A stretch of 7,646 nucleotides of DNA from JAAYRG01 sp964643255. GTDB taxonomy: Bacteria > Bacillota > Clostridia > Lachnospirales > Lachnospiraceae. The stretch is from the NCBI GenBank assembly GCA_964643255.1, contig CAZXSM010000086.1, positions 1-7,646 of the forward strand. Reading direction: 5' to 3'. Shown here piece by piece: positions 1 through 6,145 of this stretch. The position numbers and the translations under genes were made by a program. Within the stretch, counting starts at the first letter, position 1. Every line of letters starts with the position of its first letter. The notes under the pieces are model-generated. The model was not told the DNA's origin. It saw nothing but the letters and a program-made list of their open reading frames with translations, and did no database searches.

Positions 1-429
1 AACACGTTGTCTTTGACCACCTGATAAAGCTTTAGGCTTACGGTCTAGTAAGTGTTCAATATCTAGGATTTGTGCGGCTTCTTGTACTAATCTTTCGATT
101 TCATCTTTAGGTACTTTTCTAAGTTTTAATCCAAATGCCATGTTGTCATAAACTGACATATGTGGATAAAGAGCATAGTTTTGGAAAACCATTGCTATAT
201 CTCTATCTTTTGGTTCTATGTCGTTAACTAGCTTGTCATCAATATATACTTCACCTTCTGTTATCTCTTCAAGTCCAGCAATCATACGAAGTGTGGTTGT
301 TTTTCCACAACCTGATGGACCAACAAATATAACAAATTCTTTATCAGCAACGTCTAGGTTAAAATCTTTTACAGCTACAAAACCGTTATCATAAACTTTC
401 TTTACATCTTTTAATATAACATTTGCCAT
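1..429 (-). CDS. ugpC: UgpC/MsmX-type sugar ABC transporter ATP-binding protein (partial, 3' end missing)
   Basis: N-terminal 143 codons of an ABC ATPase; the rest lies beyond the left edge. My translation begins MANVILKDVKKVYDNG and shows Walker A GPSGCGKTT at residues 37-45, the Q-loop glutamine at 83 in the family motif VFQNYALYPHM, and the ABC signature LSGGQ at 135-139 just before the cut. This pattern is typical of the CUT1 carbohydrate importer ATPases (UgpC, MsmX, MalK), which power uptake of oligosaccharides or glycerol-3-phosphate from the cytoplasmic face. In Firmicutes one such ATPase often serves several sugar permeases, and no permease or binding protein is visible here, so a shared MsmX-like role is possible. 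The Walker B motif, H-loop and C-terminal regulatory domain are not visible. The ATG start has a strong GGGAGG at 437-442, 7 bases upstream. The substrate cannot be inferred; the ugpC symbol is a family label. Confidence 0.93.
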   Translation of the reverse strand, partial: MANVILKDVKKVYDNGFVAVKDFNLDVADKEFVIFVGPSGCGKTTTLRMIAGLEEITEGEVYIDDKLVNDIEPKDRDIAMVFQNYALYPHMSVYDNMAFGLKLRKVPKDEIERLVQEAAQILDIEHLLDRKPKALSGGQRQRV

Positions 430-614
430 TATATTTCCTCCCTGTTTTTAAATGCTAGTTACCTATCTATTTAGATACTTTACATAATATTAATATACAC
501 TATATGAGATTATTCTTCTATATCTCATTTAGCCAAATAGTAAAATATGATTTTGTCTACTTTGTATAAATAGATTATTTTTATGTGTTTTTTTATGTTT
601 AATCAGGTTTAATC
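430..614. other. AT-rich intergenic region between yitT-like gene and ugpC-like gene
   Basis: A 185-base gap. It holds the ugpC-like ribosome binding site (437-442) and a 7-bp inverted repeat (504-510 with 522-528). I see no convincing hairpin with a T-run to end the upstream yitT-like transcript, and no confident -35/-10 pair for the ugpC-like gene. The best minus-strand guesses (TTGGCT followed 18 bases later by TAATCT) are poor matches. No catabolite-repression (cre) site is recognisable. Confidence 0.5.
504..528. repeat. 7-bp inverted repeat upstream of ugpC-like gene
   Basis: ATGAGAT at 504-510 and ATCTCAT at 522-528 are perfect inverted copies separated by 11 bases. They lie about 75 bases upstream of the ugpC-like start codon. 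This could be an operator for a local sugar regulator or a weak RNA hairpin. The stem is AT-rich and has no T-run, so a terminator is unlikely. A chance repeat in AT-rich DNA cannot be excluded. Confidence 0.35.
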
Positions 615-1493
615 TTAATTTTCATGTTCATATTCAATAAAACCCTCTCCCATTACTTCTCTAACATCACTTACTATGACGAAAGCTTTAGGGTCAATTT
701 GTGATACTAGCTGAATTATTTGTGAAATCTGCTTCTTTGAAACCACACAAAACAGAACATTTTTGTCAGTTTTTGTGTACATGCCTTGGCCATACAAACC
801 AGTAACTCCCCTGTCTAAGTCAGTGATAATTCTATCTCCAATTTCATTATACTTATCAGATATAATAAATGCAACCTTGGCAAATTTTAGACCTTCTAAT
901 ATATTATCTGAAAATTTAGAAGTTATATATAAGGCTACAATTGCATAAAGGGTTATTTCAATCCCAAAGACAATAGCACCAAATAATACAATAATTCCAT
1001 CTACAACACCAATTAGTATAGAAAAGTTAAGATGGGGAAAATAATGTCTTATTAATACACATAATAAATCTGTACCACCTGTTGAACCTGATGCAGATAT
1101 TACCATTCCAAGCCCAATACCAGTGAATACTCCACCAAAAACAGCTGCTAGAAAAAACTCATCTCCAACTAAATTATAGACCGGAATTAAGTATAAGGCA
1201 ACAGTTAAGCTTATTGCTCCTATTATACTATTTTTAAGAAATTTTGCTCCTTTAATAAGCAATCCAGCGGCAAACAATGGTATGTTTAGTGCGATGTTGG
1301 TAAGCCAAACTGGTATACCACCCTCAATTATATGACCTGTATAATGCTTAATTACAATACCTATTCCAGTAACACCACCTGTAACCATTCCAAGAGGTTC
1401 ATATACCAAATTTACGGCAATAGCCATAAATATTGTACCAATAATTATGTATAAATAATTTTCTCCTTTGCTACGCACCGAATACATGCTCAT
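615..1493 (-). CDS. YitT family membrane protein (YitT_membrane + DUF2179)
   Basis: A 292-residue integral membrane protein of the YitT family. The N-terminal part (about residues 13-210) is a hydrophobic YitT_membrane domain with several membrane segments and the family's glycine-rich motifs GGVTGI (39-44) and GSTGGTDLL (about 136-144). The C-terminal part (about 225-282) is a soluble DUF2179 domain with the typical RGVTGLYGQGMYT, VLFCVV and DPKAFVIVSDVREVMGEGF elements. Length and domain order are normal for the family. The biochemical function is not established; Bacillus homologues are commonly called UPF0750 proteins, and transport has only been suggested. The ATG start sits 3 bases after GGTGAT, a partial match to the anti-Shine-Dalgarno; a second ATG two codons downstream is an alternative. 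The gene follows the rpsI terminator and appears to have its own promoter near 1581-1611, so it is probably a separate transcription unit. Confidence 0.92.
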   Translation of the reverse strand: MSMYSVRSKGENYLYIIIGTIFMAIAVNLVYEPLGMVTGGVTGIGIVIKHYTGHIIEGGIPVWLTNIALNIPLFAAGLLIKGAKFLKNSIIGAISLTVALYLIPVYNLVGDEFFLAAVFGGVFTGIGLGMVISASGSTGGTDLLCVLIRHYFPHLNFSILIGVVDGIIVLFGAIVFGIEITLYAIVALYITSKFSDNILEGLKFAKVAFIISDKYNEIGDRIITDLDRGVTGLYGQGMYTKTDKNVLFCVVSKKQISQIIQLVSQIDPKAFVIVSDVREVMGEGFIEYEHEN

Positions 1494-1580
1494 AATATCA
1501 CCGTCCCAATTCTAAATACTATATTATCAAAAAGTCTTAAGGCATGACCTTCATATATTACATTTACCAAATTCCAACTA

Positions 1581-1611
1581 ATTATACCACACAATTTGTT
1601 AATCCTGTTAA
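1581..1611 (-). promoter_or_regulatory. Predicted extended -10 promoter of the yitT-like gene
   Basis: On the minus strand a perfect TATAAT (1581-1586) is preceded by TGG, giving the extended -10 form TGnTATAAT (1581-1589). A TTAACA (1606-1611, five of six consensus bases) lies 19 bases upstream, a long spacer that the extended -10 could compensate for. Transcription would start near 1574, giving a leader of about 80 bases. It lies downstream of the rpsI terminator, as expected for an independent unit. Confidence 0.6.
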
Positions 1612-1612
1612 T
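1597..1612. repeat. Tandem TGTTAAT repeat overlapping the yitT -35 region
   Basis: TGTTAAT occurs twice, at 1597-1603 and 1606-1612, separated by CC, giving a 9-base period. On the minus strand this reads ATTAACAGGATTAACA. The second copy contains the proposed -35 element and the first lies in the spacer. It may be a binding site for a regulator or a chance repeat. Confidence 0.35.
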
Positions 1613-1654
1613 ATTTTATATTTTGTTACTTTTTATAAGTTTATTCAATTAGGC

Positions 1655-1685
1655 AAAAAAACTCCACTGGGTGATACCAGTGGAG
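1655..1685 (-). terminator. Rho-independent terminator of rplM-rpsI
   Basis: Reading the minus strand, a perfect 9-bp stem CTCCACTGG/CCAGTGGAG (1677-1685 with 1662-1670), loop of 6 bases, is followed directly by seven T residues (1655-1661). It begins 22 bases after the rpsI stop codon. This is the clearest terminator in the window and marks the end of the ribosomal protein transcript. Confidence 0.92.
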
Positions 1686-1707
1686 CATTCTATAAGCAAT
1701 TGATAAA

Positions 1708-2103
1708 TTATCTCTTTGAGAACTGTGGAGCTCGACGTGCTCCTTTTAGTCCATATTTCTTTCTTTCTTTCATTCTTGGATCTCTTGTTAAGTATCCAGC
1801 TTTTTTAAGTGCAGGACGATAAGCACTAGAATCAGCATCTAATAAAGCTCTTGCGATACCATGTCTAATAGCACCTGCTTGACCTGTATAGCCTCCACCT
1901 TGTACATTAACTTGAACATCAAATTTACTAGTTGTTTCTGTTAATTCAAGTGGTTGACGAACTATTGTCTTTAAGGTTTCTGCGTCAAAGTATTCATCGA
2001 TATCTCTTTTATTTATAGTAACTTTACCATTCCCTGGTAAAAGATAAACTCTAGCAACACTACTTTTTCTTCTTCCTGTTCCATAATATTTCATTTTTGC
2101 CAA
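1708..2103 (-). CDS. rpsI: 30S ribosomal protein S9
   Basis: Ribosomal protein S9 (uS9) of the small subunit head, whose C-terminal tail reaches toward the P-site tRNA. The 131-residue product starts MAKMKYYGTGRRKSSVARV, carries the S9 signature GGGYTGQAGAIRHGIARAL in its centre, and ends in the universal basic tail with terminal SKR. Length matches the usual 130 residues. The start is a TTG at 2101-2103, not the ATG three codons later: AAGGAGG (2112-2118) sits 8 bases before TTG but 17 before the ATG, and Bacillus S9 (MAQVQYYGTGRRK) aligns from the TTG. It follows rplM after 28 bases, the standard L13-S9 pair, and is closed by the terminator at 1655-1685. If the rplM leader is an L13-binding site, S9 would be co-regulated with L13. 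Confidence 0.98.
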   Translation of the reverse strand: MAKMKYYGTGRRKSSVARVYLLPGNGKVTINKRDIDEYFDAETLKTIVRQPLELTETTSKFDVQVNVQGGGYTGQAGAIRHGIARALLDADSSAYRPALKKAGYLTRDPRMKERKKYGLKGARRAPQFSKR

Positions 2104-2111
2104 TGTTATTT

Positions 2112-2118
2112 CCTCCTT
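2112..2118 (-). promoter_or_regulatory. Ribosome binding site deciding the TTG start of rpsI
   Basis: AAGGAGG on the minus strand, 8 bases from the TTG at 2101-2103. The nearest in-frame ATG is 17 bases away, too far for normal initiation, so this site selects the non-ATG start. Confidence 0.88.
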
Positions 2119-2131
2119 TCAAATCCTCTTC

Positions 2132-2566
2132 TTAGTAAGTAATAATAAGTTCTTCAGGTTTCTGAGCATCATGCTTGTGGTCTGGGCCTGCATATACAAA
2201 CAGTTTCTTTTGCATTTTTCTTCCTAAAGATCCTTTTGGAAGCATTCCTTTTACTGCAAGAGTAATAACATCAGTAGGTTTCTTTTCTAACTTTTCTCTT
2301 AATGTTGTTTCTTTCATTCCACCAATATATTGAGAATGATTATAATATATCTTTTGATCTAATTTTTTTCCTGTAACTTCGATTTTATCAGCATTAACCA
2401 CTATTACAAAATCACCAGTATCTATGTGTGGTGTATAAACAGGTTTGTTTTTACCTCTTAAAATCTTAGCTATTTCAGAAGAAAGACGACCTAGTGTATG
2501 TCCAGTAGCGTCAACTACATACCATTTTCTTTCCACTTTATCAGGGTTAGCCATATAGCTTTTCAT
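2132..2566 (-). CDS. rplM: 50S ribosomal protein L13
   Basis: Ribosomal protein L13 (uL13), an early-assembling large-subunit protein. The 144-residue product has the expected family landmarks: the WYVVDATGHTLGRLSSEIA N-terminal block (about 15-33), RGKNKPVYTPHIDTGDFVIVVNA (about 37-59), and the signature region VKGMLPKGSLGRKMQKKLFVYAG (about 105-127). Length is that of Bacillus L13 (about 145). The ATG at 2564-2566 is preceded by AAGGAGGT (2573-2580) with a 6-base spacer, an optimal site. It is the first gene of the rplM-rpsI pair and is separated from truA by 187 bases holding a hairpin, a candidate promoter and a structured leader, suggesting transcription apart from the ecf-truA genes. 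In the low-GC Gram-positives L13 is known to have an autoregulatory 5' leader. Confidence 0.98.
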   Translation of the reverse strand: MKSYMANPDKVERKWYVVDATGHTLGRLSSEIAKILRGKNKPVYTPHIDTGDFVIVVNADKIEVTGKKLDQKIYYNHSQYIGGMKETTLREKLEKKPTDVITLAVKGMLPKGSLGRKMQKKLFVYAGPDHKHDAQKPEELIITY

Positions 2567-2580
2567 TGGTTTACCTCCTT

Positions 2581-2622
2581 AAAATACAGTCATTCCATCA
2601 ATCTTTACGACTTAGTATTTCT
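2581..2622 (-). ncRNA. Putative L13 ribosomal protein leader (bulged stem-loop before rplM)
   Basis: In the rplM 5' UTR the minus-strand RNA can fold into a bulged hairpin. The outer stem pairs 2615-2621 with 2581-2587 (7 bp, one G-U). A two-base bulge (2613-2614) follows on the 5' side. The inner stem pairs 2607-2612 with 2588-2593 (6 bp, one G-U), closing a 13-base loop (2594-2606). The base of the stem touches the Shine-Dalgarno sequence at 2573-2580, so folding or protein binding could block initiation. Rfam describes an L13 leader family in low-GC Gram-positives upstream of rplM-rpsI; position and host fit, but I could not compare it with the family consensus. Confidence 0.6.
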
Positions 2623-2665
2623 AATCATATTATTTCAAATTTTCAATCATTTTCGATTCAAATTA

Positions 2666-2695
2666 TTAATATTGTTATTAAGTTATTTATATCAA
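2666..2695 (-). promoter_or_regulatory. Candidate promoter of rplM-rpsI
   Basis: TTGATA (2690-2695) and TATTAA (2666-2671) on the minus strand are 18 bases apart. Each matches four or five of six consensus positions. Transcription would start near 2658, leaving a leader of about 90 bases that includes the stem-loop at 2581-2622. The surroundings are very AT-rich, so other -10 placements are possible. Confidence 0.35.
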
Positions 2696-2726
2696 AACAC
2701 TTCTCCGGGGCTTGGTGAAGCATTTT
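2694..2726 (-). terminator. Hairpin downstream of truA, probable terminator
   Basis: Reading the minus strand, AAAATGCTTC (2717-2726) pairs with GAAGTGTTTT (2694-2703) in a 10-bp stem with two G-U pairs and a 13-base loop in which CC/GG can pair further. The TTTT in the 3' arm can serve as the T-run, as in bidirectional terminators. It starts 27 bases after the truA stop. The stem core is modest, so termination may be partial. It could instead be an upstream part of the rplM leader. Confidence 0.55.
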
Positions 2727-2753
2727 AACTCACATTGCTAAATTATATAATAT

Positions 2754-3557
2754 TTATTCAGTCATGTCAATGTGTTTTGCAAATTTAATCTGTCGCATGA
2801 CAGGTTTTCCATCTTTATCCAATATATATTCAGTATCTTGTAAGATTAGTCCATGAGCCGGTGCATTTGGACCAGCTACATTTCGGTCTTTTTTATAGAG
2901 AATGTCTTTAACATGTTGGGGAGAATATCTTCCCCGACCTACATATATCAAAGTACCAACAATACAGCGAACCATATTATACAAAAACCCATTTCCTTTA
3001 ATATTAAACTTTATTATATCATCATTCTTAGTTATATCTATACTATAAATAGTCCGCACTGTACTTTGTGTCTGAGTTTTAGCAAGACAAAAACTTTTAT
3101 AATCATGGGTACCCACAAGATATCTGGCGGCTTCTTTCATACTCTCAATATTTAAATCCTTGTGAACATGATAGTAATACAACCTTTTTATTGGTTGAGC
3201 GCGTTTAGTGTTTAAGATTTGGTATTCATAAGTTTTAATACTTTCATATTCTCTTGGGTGAAAGTATAATGGCACTTCTTTTGAACTTTGTATAACTATG
3301 TCTCTAGGTAATCTACGACTAAGGACTAATGCAATCTTGTGAGCTGGTATATGAGTCGTTGTATCAAATACCGCAACATTTCCCATTGCATGAACTCCTG
3401 AATCTGTCCTACTTGCACCTATGATTTCAATGTTTTCACCTAAAAGTTTACTTAATTTTTGATTTAAGACTCCTTCAATAGTTACTGCATTAGGCTGCTT
3501 TTGCCAGCCACAATAATTTGTACCATCATAAGAAATCTTTAACATAATTCGTTTCAT
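2754..3557 (-). CDS. truA: tRNA pseudouridine(38-40) synthase TruA
   Basis: Isomerises uridines 38-40 in the anticodon stem of many tRNAs to pseudouridine, in the cytoplasm. The 267-residue product shows the catalytic motif SRTDSGVHA with the nucleophile aspartate at residue 52, the N-terminal ISYDGTNYCGWQKQ block, and the conserved core motif GNGFLYNMVRCIVGTL (about 188-203). The enzyme is about 20 residues longer than the Bacillus protein; the extra part is a C-terminal tail after GLILQDTEY. Its ATG overlaps the ecfT stop in an ATGA (3554-3557), indicating translational coupling; only a weak AGGA lies upstream. Placement at the end of the ecf operon and before rplM is the standard Firmicute order, with no known functional link to transport. 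Confidence 0.97.
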   Translation of the reverse strand: MKRIMLKISYDGTNYCGWQKQPNAVTIEGVLNQKLSKLLGENIEIIGASRTDSGVHAMGNVAVFDTTTHIPAHKIALVLSRRLPRDIVIQSSKEVPLYFHPREYESIKTYEYQILNTKRAQPIKRLYYYHVHKDLNIESMKEAARYLVGTHDYKSFCLAKTQTQSTVRTIYSIDITKNDDIIKFNIKGNGFLYNMVRCIVGTLIYVGRGRYSPQHVKDILYKKDRNVAGPNAPAHGLILQDTEYILDKDGKPVMRQIKFAKHIDMTE

Positions 3558-4357
3558 AAAATTACAGTCCTACTAGCTATAATTAAAGCAAAAAACACGA
3601 ACAATATAAGATAAGTACTCTTATCTCTACCGACGTATATTAATGGTTTCATCTTGGTTCGTCCCTTACCACCTTTGTAGCACCTAGCTTCCATTGCCAT
3701 TGCCAAATCATTGGCCCTTCTAAAAGCGGATACAAATAATGGCACTAATATTGGTATTAGACTTTTTGCTCTTTGTATTATGTTACCAGATTCAAAGTCT
3801 GCTCCCCTTGCCATTTGGGCCTTCATTATTTTATCTGTTTCTTCAACTAATATTGGAATGAATCTTAAGGCTATTGACATCATCATTGCTATTTCATGTA
3901 CTGGTACTTTTATTTTATTTAAAGGATTAAGAAGACTTTCTAAGCCATCTGTTAACTGGTTAGGGGTGGTTGTATATGTCATAATTGAAGAGCCAAGTAT
4001 TAAAAATATTAATCTAAATCCCATTTTTAGGGATAATATAAGTCCTTCTTTTGTAATAGTTATAAATCCAATTTCAAGGATTGGAGTTCCACTTGTTAAA
4101 AACAAATTAAACCCTACAGTAAATATAAGAAGTACTAATACAGGCTTTATACCTTTAATAATAAATTTAAGAGGAACTTTTGACAAAAAAATTATGCTAA
4201 ACAAGAATATTGTAACTATCAGGTAGCCAATTATATCATTAACAAGAAACAAAGATATAATATAGAGTAAAGTTCCTACTAATTTTACTCTTGGATCAAG
4301 TCTATGAATAATAGAATCCACTGGATAATATTGGCCTATAGTTATGTCTCTAAACAT
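3554..4357 (-). CDS. ecfT: Energy-coupling factor transporter transmembrane protein EcfT
   Basis: Membrane scaffold of an ECF importer: it joins the EcfA1-EcfA2 ATPase pair to an interchangeable substrate-binding S protein. From the chosen start it has 267 residues. Several hydrophobic segments lie in the N-terminal 130 residues and one at the C-terminus. The two cytoplasmic coupling motifs are ARG (183-185, in AQMARGADF) and ARC (224-226, in AMEARCYKG); they insert into grooves of the ATPases. I chose the ATG at 4355-4357 because MFRDITIGQYYP matches the usual start of clostridial EcfT. A TTG four codons upstream (4367-4369) is an alternative with AAGGA 9 bases before it, while the ATG has AAAGGA 12 bases before it. 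The gene overlaps the ecfA2 stop by 8 bases and truA by 4, so translation is probably coupled across the operon. Confidence 0.94.
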   Translation of the reverse strand: MFRDITIGQYYPVDSIIHRLDPRVKLVGTLLYIISLFLVNDIIGYLIVTIFLFSIIFLSKVPLKFIIKGIKPVLVLLIFTVGFNLFLTSGTPILEIGFITITKEGLILSLKMGFRLIFLILGSSIMTYTTTPNQLTDGLESLLNPLNKIKVPVHEIAMMMSIALRFIPILVEETDKIMKAQMARGADFESGNIIQRAKSLIPILVPLFVSAFRRANDLAMAMEARCYKGGKGRTKMKPLIYVGRDKSTYLILFVFFALIIASRTVIL

Positions 4358-5222
4358 CTTTAGTGTCAATCCTTTCTTTCCTTATGTATGAAAGTATTTC
4401 TTCTTTTGCTTCCGAAACCGTTGTGAGTGATGTGTTTATATTGAGTCCTCTAGCTTTTAATTCGTGCATTATATATGTCACTGTTGGAGCTCCTAGGCCA
4501 ATTTCCTCTAGCTCTTTATAATGAGAAAACACTTTTTTAGGTTCATCACTAAACATAATTTGTCCATTATTCATAACCACAATTCGGTTTGCATATTTTG
4601 CAATATCATCCATACTATGGGAAACTAGTATGATCGTTATATTATTTTCTTTATGAAGACTGTTGATTTGCTCTAATATTTCATCTCTACCTTTTGGATC
4701 TAAACCTGCAGTGGGCTCATCAAGAATCAATACCTCTGGTTCCATTGCCAGTACGCCCGCAATAGCAACTCTTCGCTTCTGACCTCCTGATATTTCAAAT
4801 GGTGATGCATAATATAAGTCTTCATTTATTCCAACCATATTAAGAGCTTTTTTGCTTCTGTTTTCTATTTCTTCTTTAGATAGACCTTGGTTTGTTGGGC
4901 CAAATTCTACGTCTTCAAGAATAGTTGATCCAAACAACTGATGCTCTGGATATTGAAAAACTAAACCAACCTTAGATCTTAGTTTTTTCAAGTTATAGCC
5001 TTCACTAGATATATCTTCACCATTATAATATATAGTCCCAGATGTTGCTTTTATTAAACCATTTAAATGCTGTACTAGGGTAGACTTACCAGAACCTGTA
5101 TGTCCTATTAAGCCAATAAAATCACCATCTTTGACTTCAAGATCAATGTCTTTTAAGGCATGTTTTTCAAATGCGGTATTGGGGCTATATATAGAATTTA
5201 AATTCTCTACTTTTATTGCCAT
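4350..5222 (-). CDS. ecfA2: Energy-coupling factor transporter ATPase EcfA2
   Basis: Second ATPase (EcfA', CbiO-like) of the ECF module, hydrolysing ATP as a heterodimer with EcfA1 on the cytoplasmic face. In its 290 residues: Walker A GHTGSGKST (40-48), Q-loop glutamine 90 in VFQYPEHQLF, signature ISGGQKRRVAIAG (144-156), Walker B LILDEP with catalytic glutamate 169, D-loop GLDP (173-176), and switch histidine 202. The FQYPEHQLF sequence distinguishes EcfA2 from EcfA1, which has FQNPDNQ. All catalytic residues are present. A C-terminal extension of about 60 residues follows the ATPase core, as in the family. The ATG lies 4 bases after the ecfA1 stop, with AAAGGG inside the end of ecfA1 as ribosome binding site. 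The last codons overlap the start of ecfT. Confidence 0.96.
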   Translation of the reverse strand: MAIKVENLNSIYSPNTAFEKHALKDIDLEVKDGDFIGLIGHTGSGKSTLVQHLNGLIKATSGTIYYNGEDISSEGYNLKKLRSKVGLVFQYPEHQLFGSTILEDVEFGPTNQGLSKEEIENRSKKALNMVGINEDLYYASPFEISGGQKRRVAIAGVLAMEPEVLILDEPTAGLDPKGRDEILEQINSLHKENNITIILVSHSMDDIAKYANRIVVMNNGQIMFSDEPKKVFSHYKELEEIGLGAPTVTYIMHELKARGLNINTSLTTVSEAKEEILSYIRKERIDTKDV

Positions 5223-5226
5223 TTTT

Positions 5227-6084
5227 TTACCCTTTCAAGTTACTACAAAGTGCATCAGCAAATTCATCTATTGTTAAAACGCCATCTGGCATGTCTAGTC
5301 CTTCTTTTTTAAGTTCATAAGCAAGTTCTGTTACTTGAGGTACATCTAGCCTATATTTCTTTAACTCATCTACCCTAGAAAAGATTTCTTTAGGTTTCCC
5401 TTGCATTACTATCTTTCCTTCTTCCATTACAATCACCTTATCTGCATCTATAACTTCATTCATGTAATGAGTAATTAGGATAACTGTAACTTGCTCTTCT
5501 TTATTTAAATGATGAACCGTATTTATTACTTCTTCTCTACCATTAGGGTCAAGCATTGCAGTAGGCTCGTCTAGAATAATACATTCTGGTTCCATAGCCA
5601 TAATCCCTGCTATGGCTACCCTTTGTTTTTGTCCACCAGATAATTTGTTAGGTGAGCTTGTACGGTAGTCAAGCATATCTACAGCCTTTAAGTTCTTTTC
5701 AACTCTTTCCCATATTTCCTCACTTGGTACACCTAAGTTTTCTGGGCCAAAACCCACGTCTTCTTCTACTACTGTACCGATTATTTGATTGTCTGGGTTT
5801 TGAAATACCATACCTGCTGTTTGCCTAATATCCCATAAATAGTCATCGTCTTGGGTATCCATACCCTTTATTACAACACTACCCTTGGTTGGCAATAGTA
5901 TTGCATTTAATTGTTTTGCCAGAGTGGATTTCCCTGAACCATTATGCCCTAATATGGCAACAAAATCTCCCTTTTCTACATTAATAGTCAGGTCATCAAT
6001 AGCACGGTTAACATCTGTAATCTGACCTTCTTCATCTATATTAATATATTCAAATATCAAATTTTCTATTTTAATAATATCCAT
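5227..6084 (-). CDS. ecfA1: Energy-coupling factor transporter ATPase EcfA1
   Basis: First ATPase of the group II ECF module that energises uptake of vitamins and other micronutrients. Counting from the chosen start (285 residues): Walker A GHNGSGKST (46-54), Q-loop glutamine 95 in FQNPDNQIIG, signature LSGGQKQRVAIAG (148-160), Walker B with catalytic glutamate 173, D-loop MLDP (177-180), and switch histidine 206; all are intact. FQNPDNQ is typical of EcfA1. An ATG seven codons upstream (6103-6105) would give 292 residues, but it has no ribosome binding site, whereas AAGGAG (6090-6095) sits 5 bases before the ATG at 6082-6084, and MDIIKIENLIFEY matches the usual family start. It heads the ecfA1-ecfA2-ecfT-truA unit, behind a leader with an inverted repeat and the rplQ hairpin. 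Confidence 0.95.
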   Translation of the reverse strand: MDIIKIENLIFEYINIDEEGQITDVNRAIDDLTINVEKGDFVAILGHNGSGKSTLAKQLNAILLPTKGSVVIKGMDTQDDDYLWDIRQTAGMVFQNPDNQIIGTVVEEDVGFGPENLGVPSEEIWERVEKNLKAVDMLDYRTSSPNKLSGGQKQRVAIAGIMAMEPECIILDEPTAMLDPNGREEVINTVHHLNKEEQVTVILITHYMNEVIDADKVIVMEEGKIVMQGKPKEIFSRVDELKKYRLDVPQVTELAYELKKEGLDMPDGVLTIDEFADALCSNLKG

Positions 6085-6089
6085 AGTGT

Positions 6090-6095
6090 CTCCTT
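6090..6095 (-). promoter_or_regulatory. Ribosome binding site deciding the ecfA1 start
   Basis: AAGGAG on the minus strand, 5 bases upstream of the ATG at 6082-6084. It lies inside the seven-codon extension that the upstream ATG (6103-6105) would add, which argues for the shorter protein. Confidence 0.8.
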
Positions 6096-6115
6096 GTTTA
6101 TCCATGTGAATTAGT

Positions 6116-6145
6116 TAATTGCGAGTGTATTGTGTTTAGCAATTA
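6116..6145. repeat. Inverted repeat in the ecfA1 leader
   Basis: TAATTGC (6116-6122) and GCAATTA (6139-6145) are perfect inverted copies around a 16-base spacer. With one bulged base, two more pairs (bases near 6113-6114 and 6146-6147) can be added. It lies between the rplQ hairpin and the ecfA1 ribosome binding site. It could be a repressor operator or a leader hairpin; no vitamin riboswitch core is recognisable in this short leader. Confidence 0.4.

Noticed and set aside
597..614. Direct repeat of GATTAAAC (minus strand) just after the yitT-like stop codon
   Set aside because: Two 8-base copies separated by two bases in AT-rich DNA, with no inverted symmetry and no T-run; no function can be argued.
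1539..1551. Small hairpin AAGG-N5-CCTT in the yitT leader followed by a T5 stretch, as a possible attenuator
   Set aside because: Only four base pairs; too weak to support a terminator or riboswitch claim.
1544..1822. Open frame of 92 codons on the plus strand over the yitT promoter region and the rpsI end
   Set aside because: It runs through the rpsI terminator and into rpsI antisense; the residues are a by-product of these elements and match no family I know.
2498..2728. Open frame of 76 codons on the plus strand across the rplM leader
   Set aside because: Half of it is antisense to rplM and the rest covers the leader and hairpin; no recognisable protein features.
3711..4226. Open frame of 171 codons on the plus strand opposite ecfT
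   Set aside because: It lies entirely antisense to a well-supported gene, has no ribosome binding site that stands out, and its composition is that of a reversed membrane protein gene.
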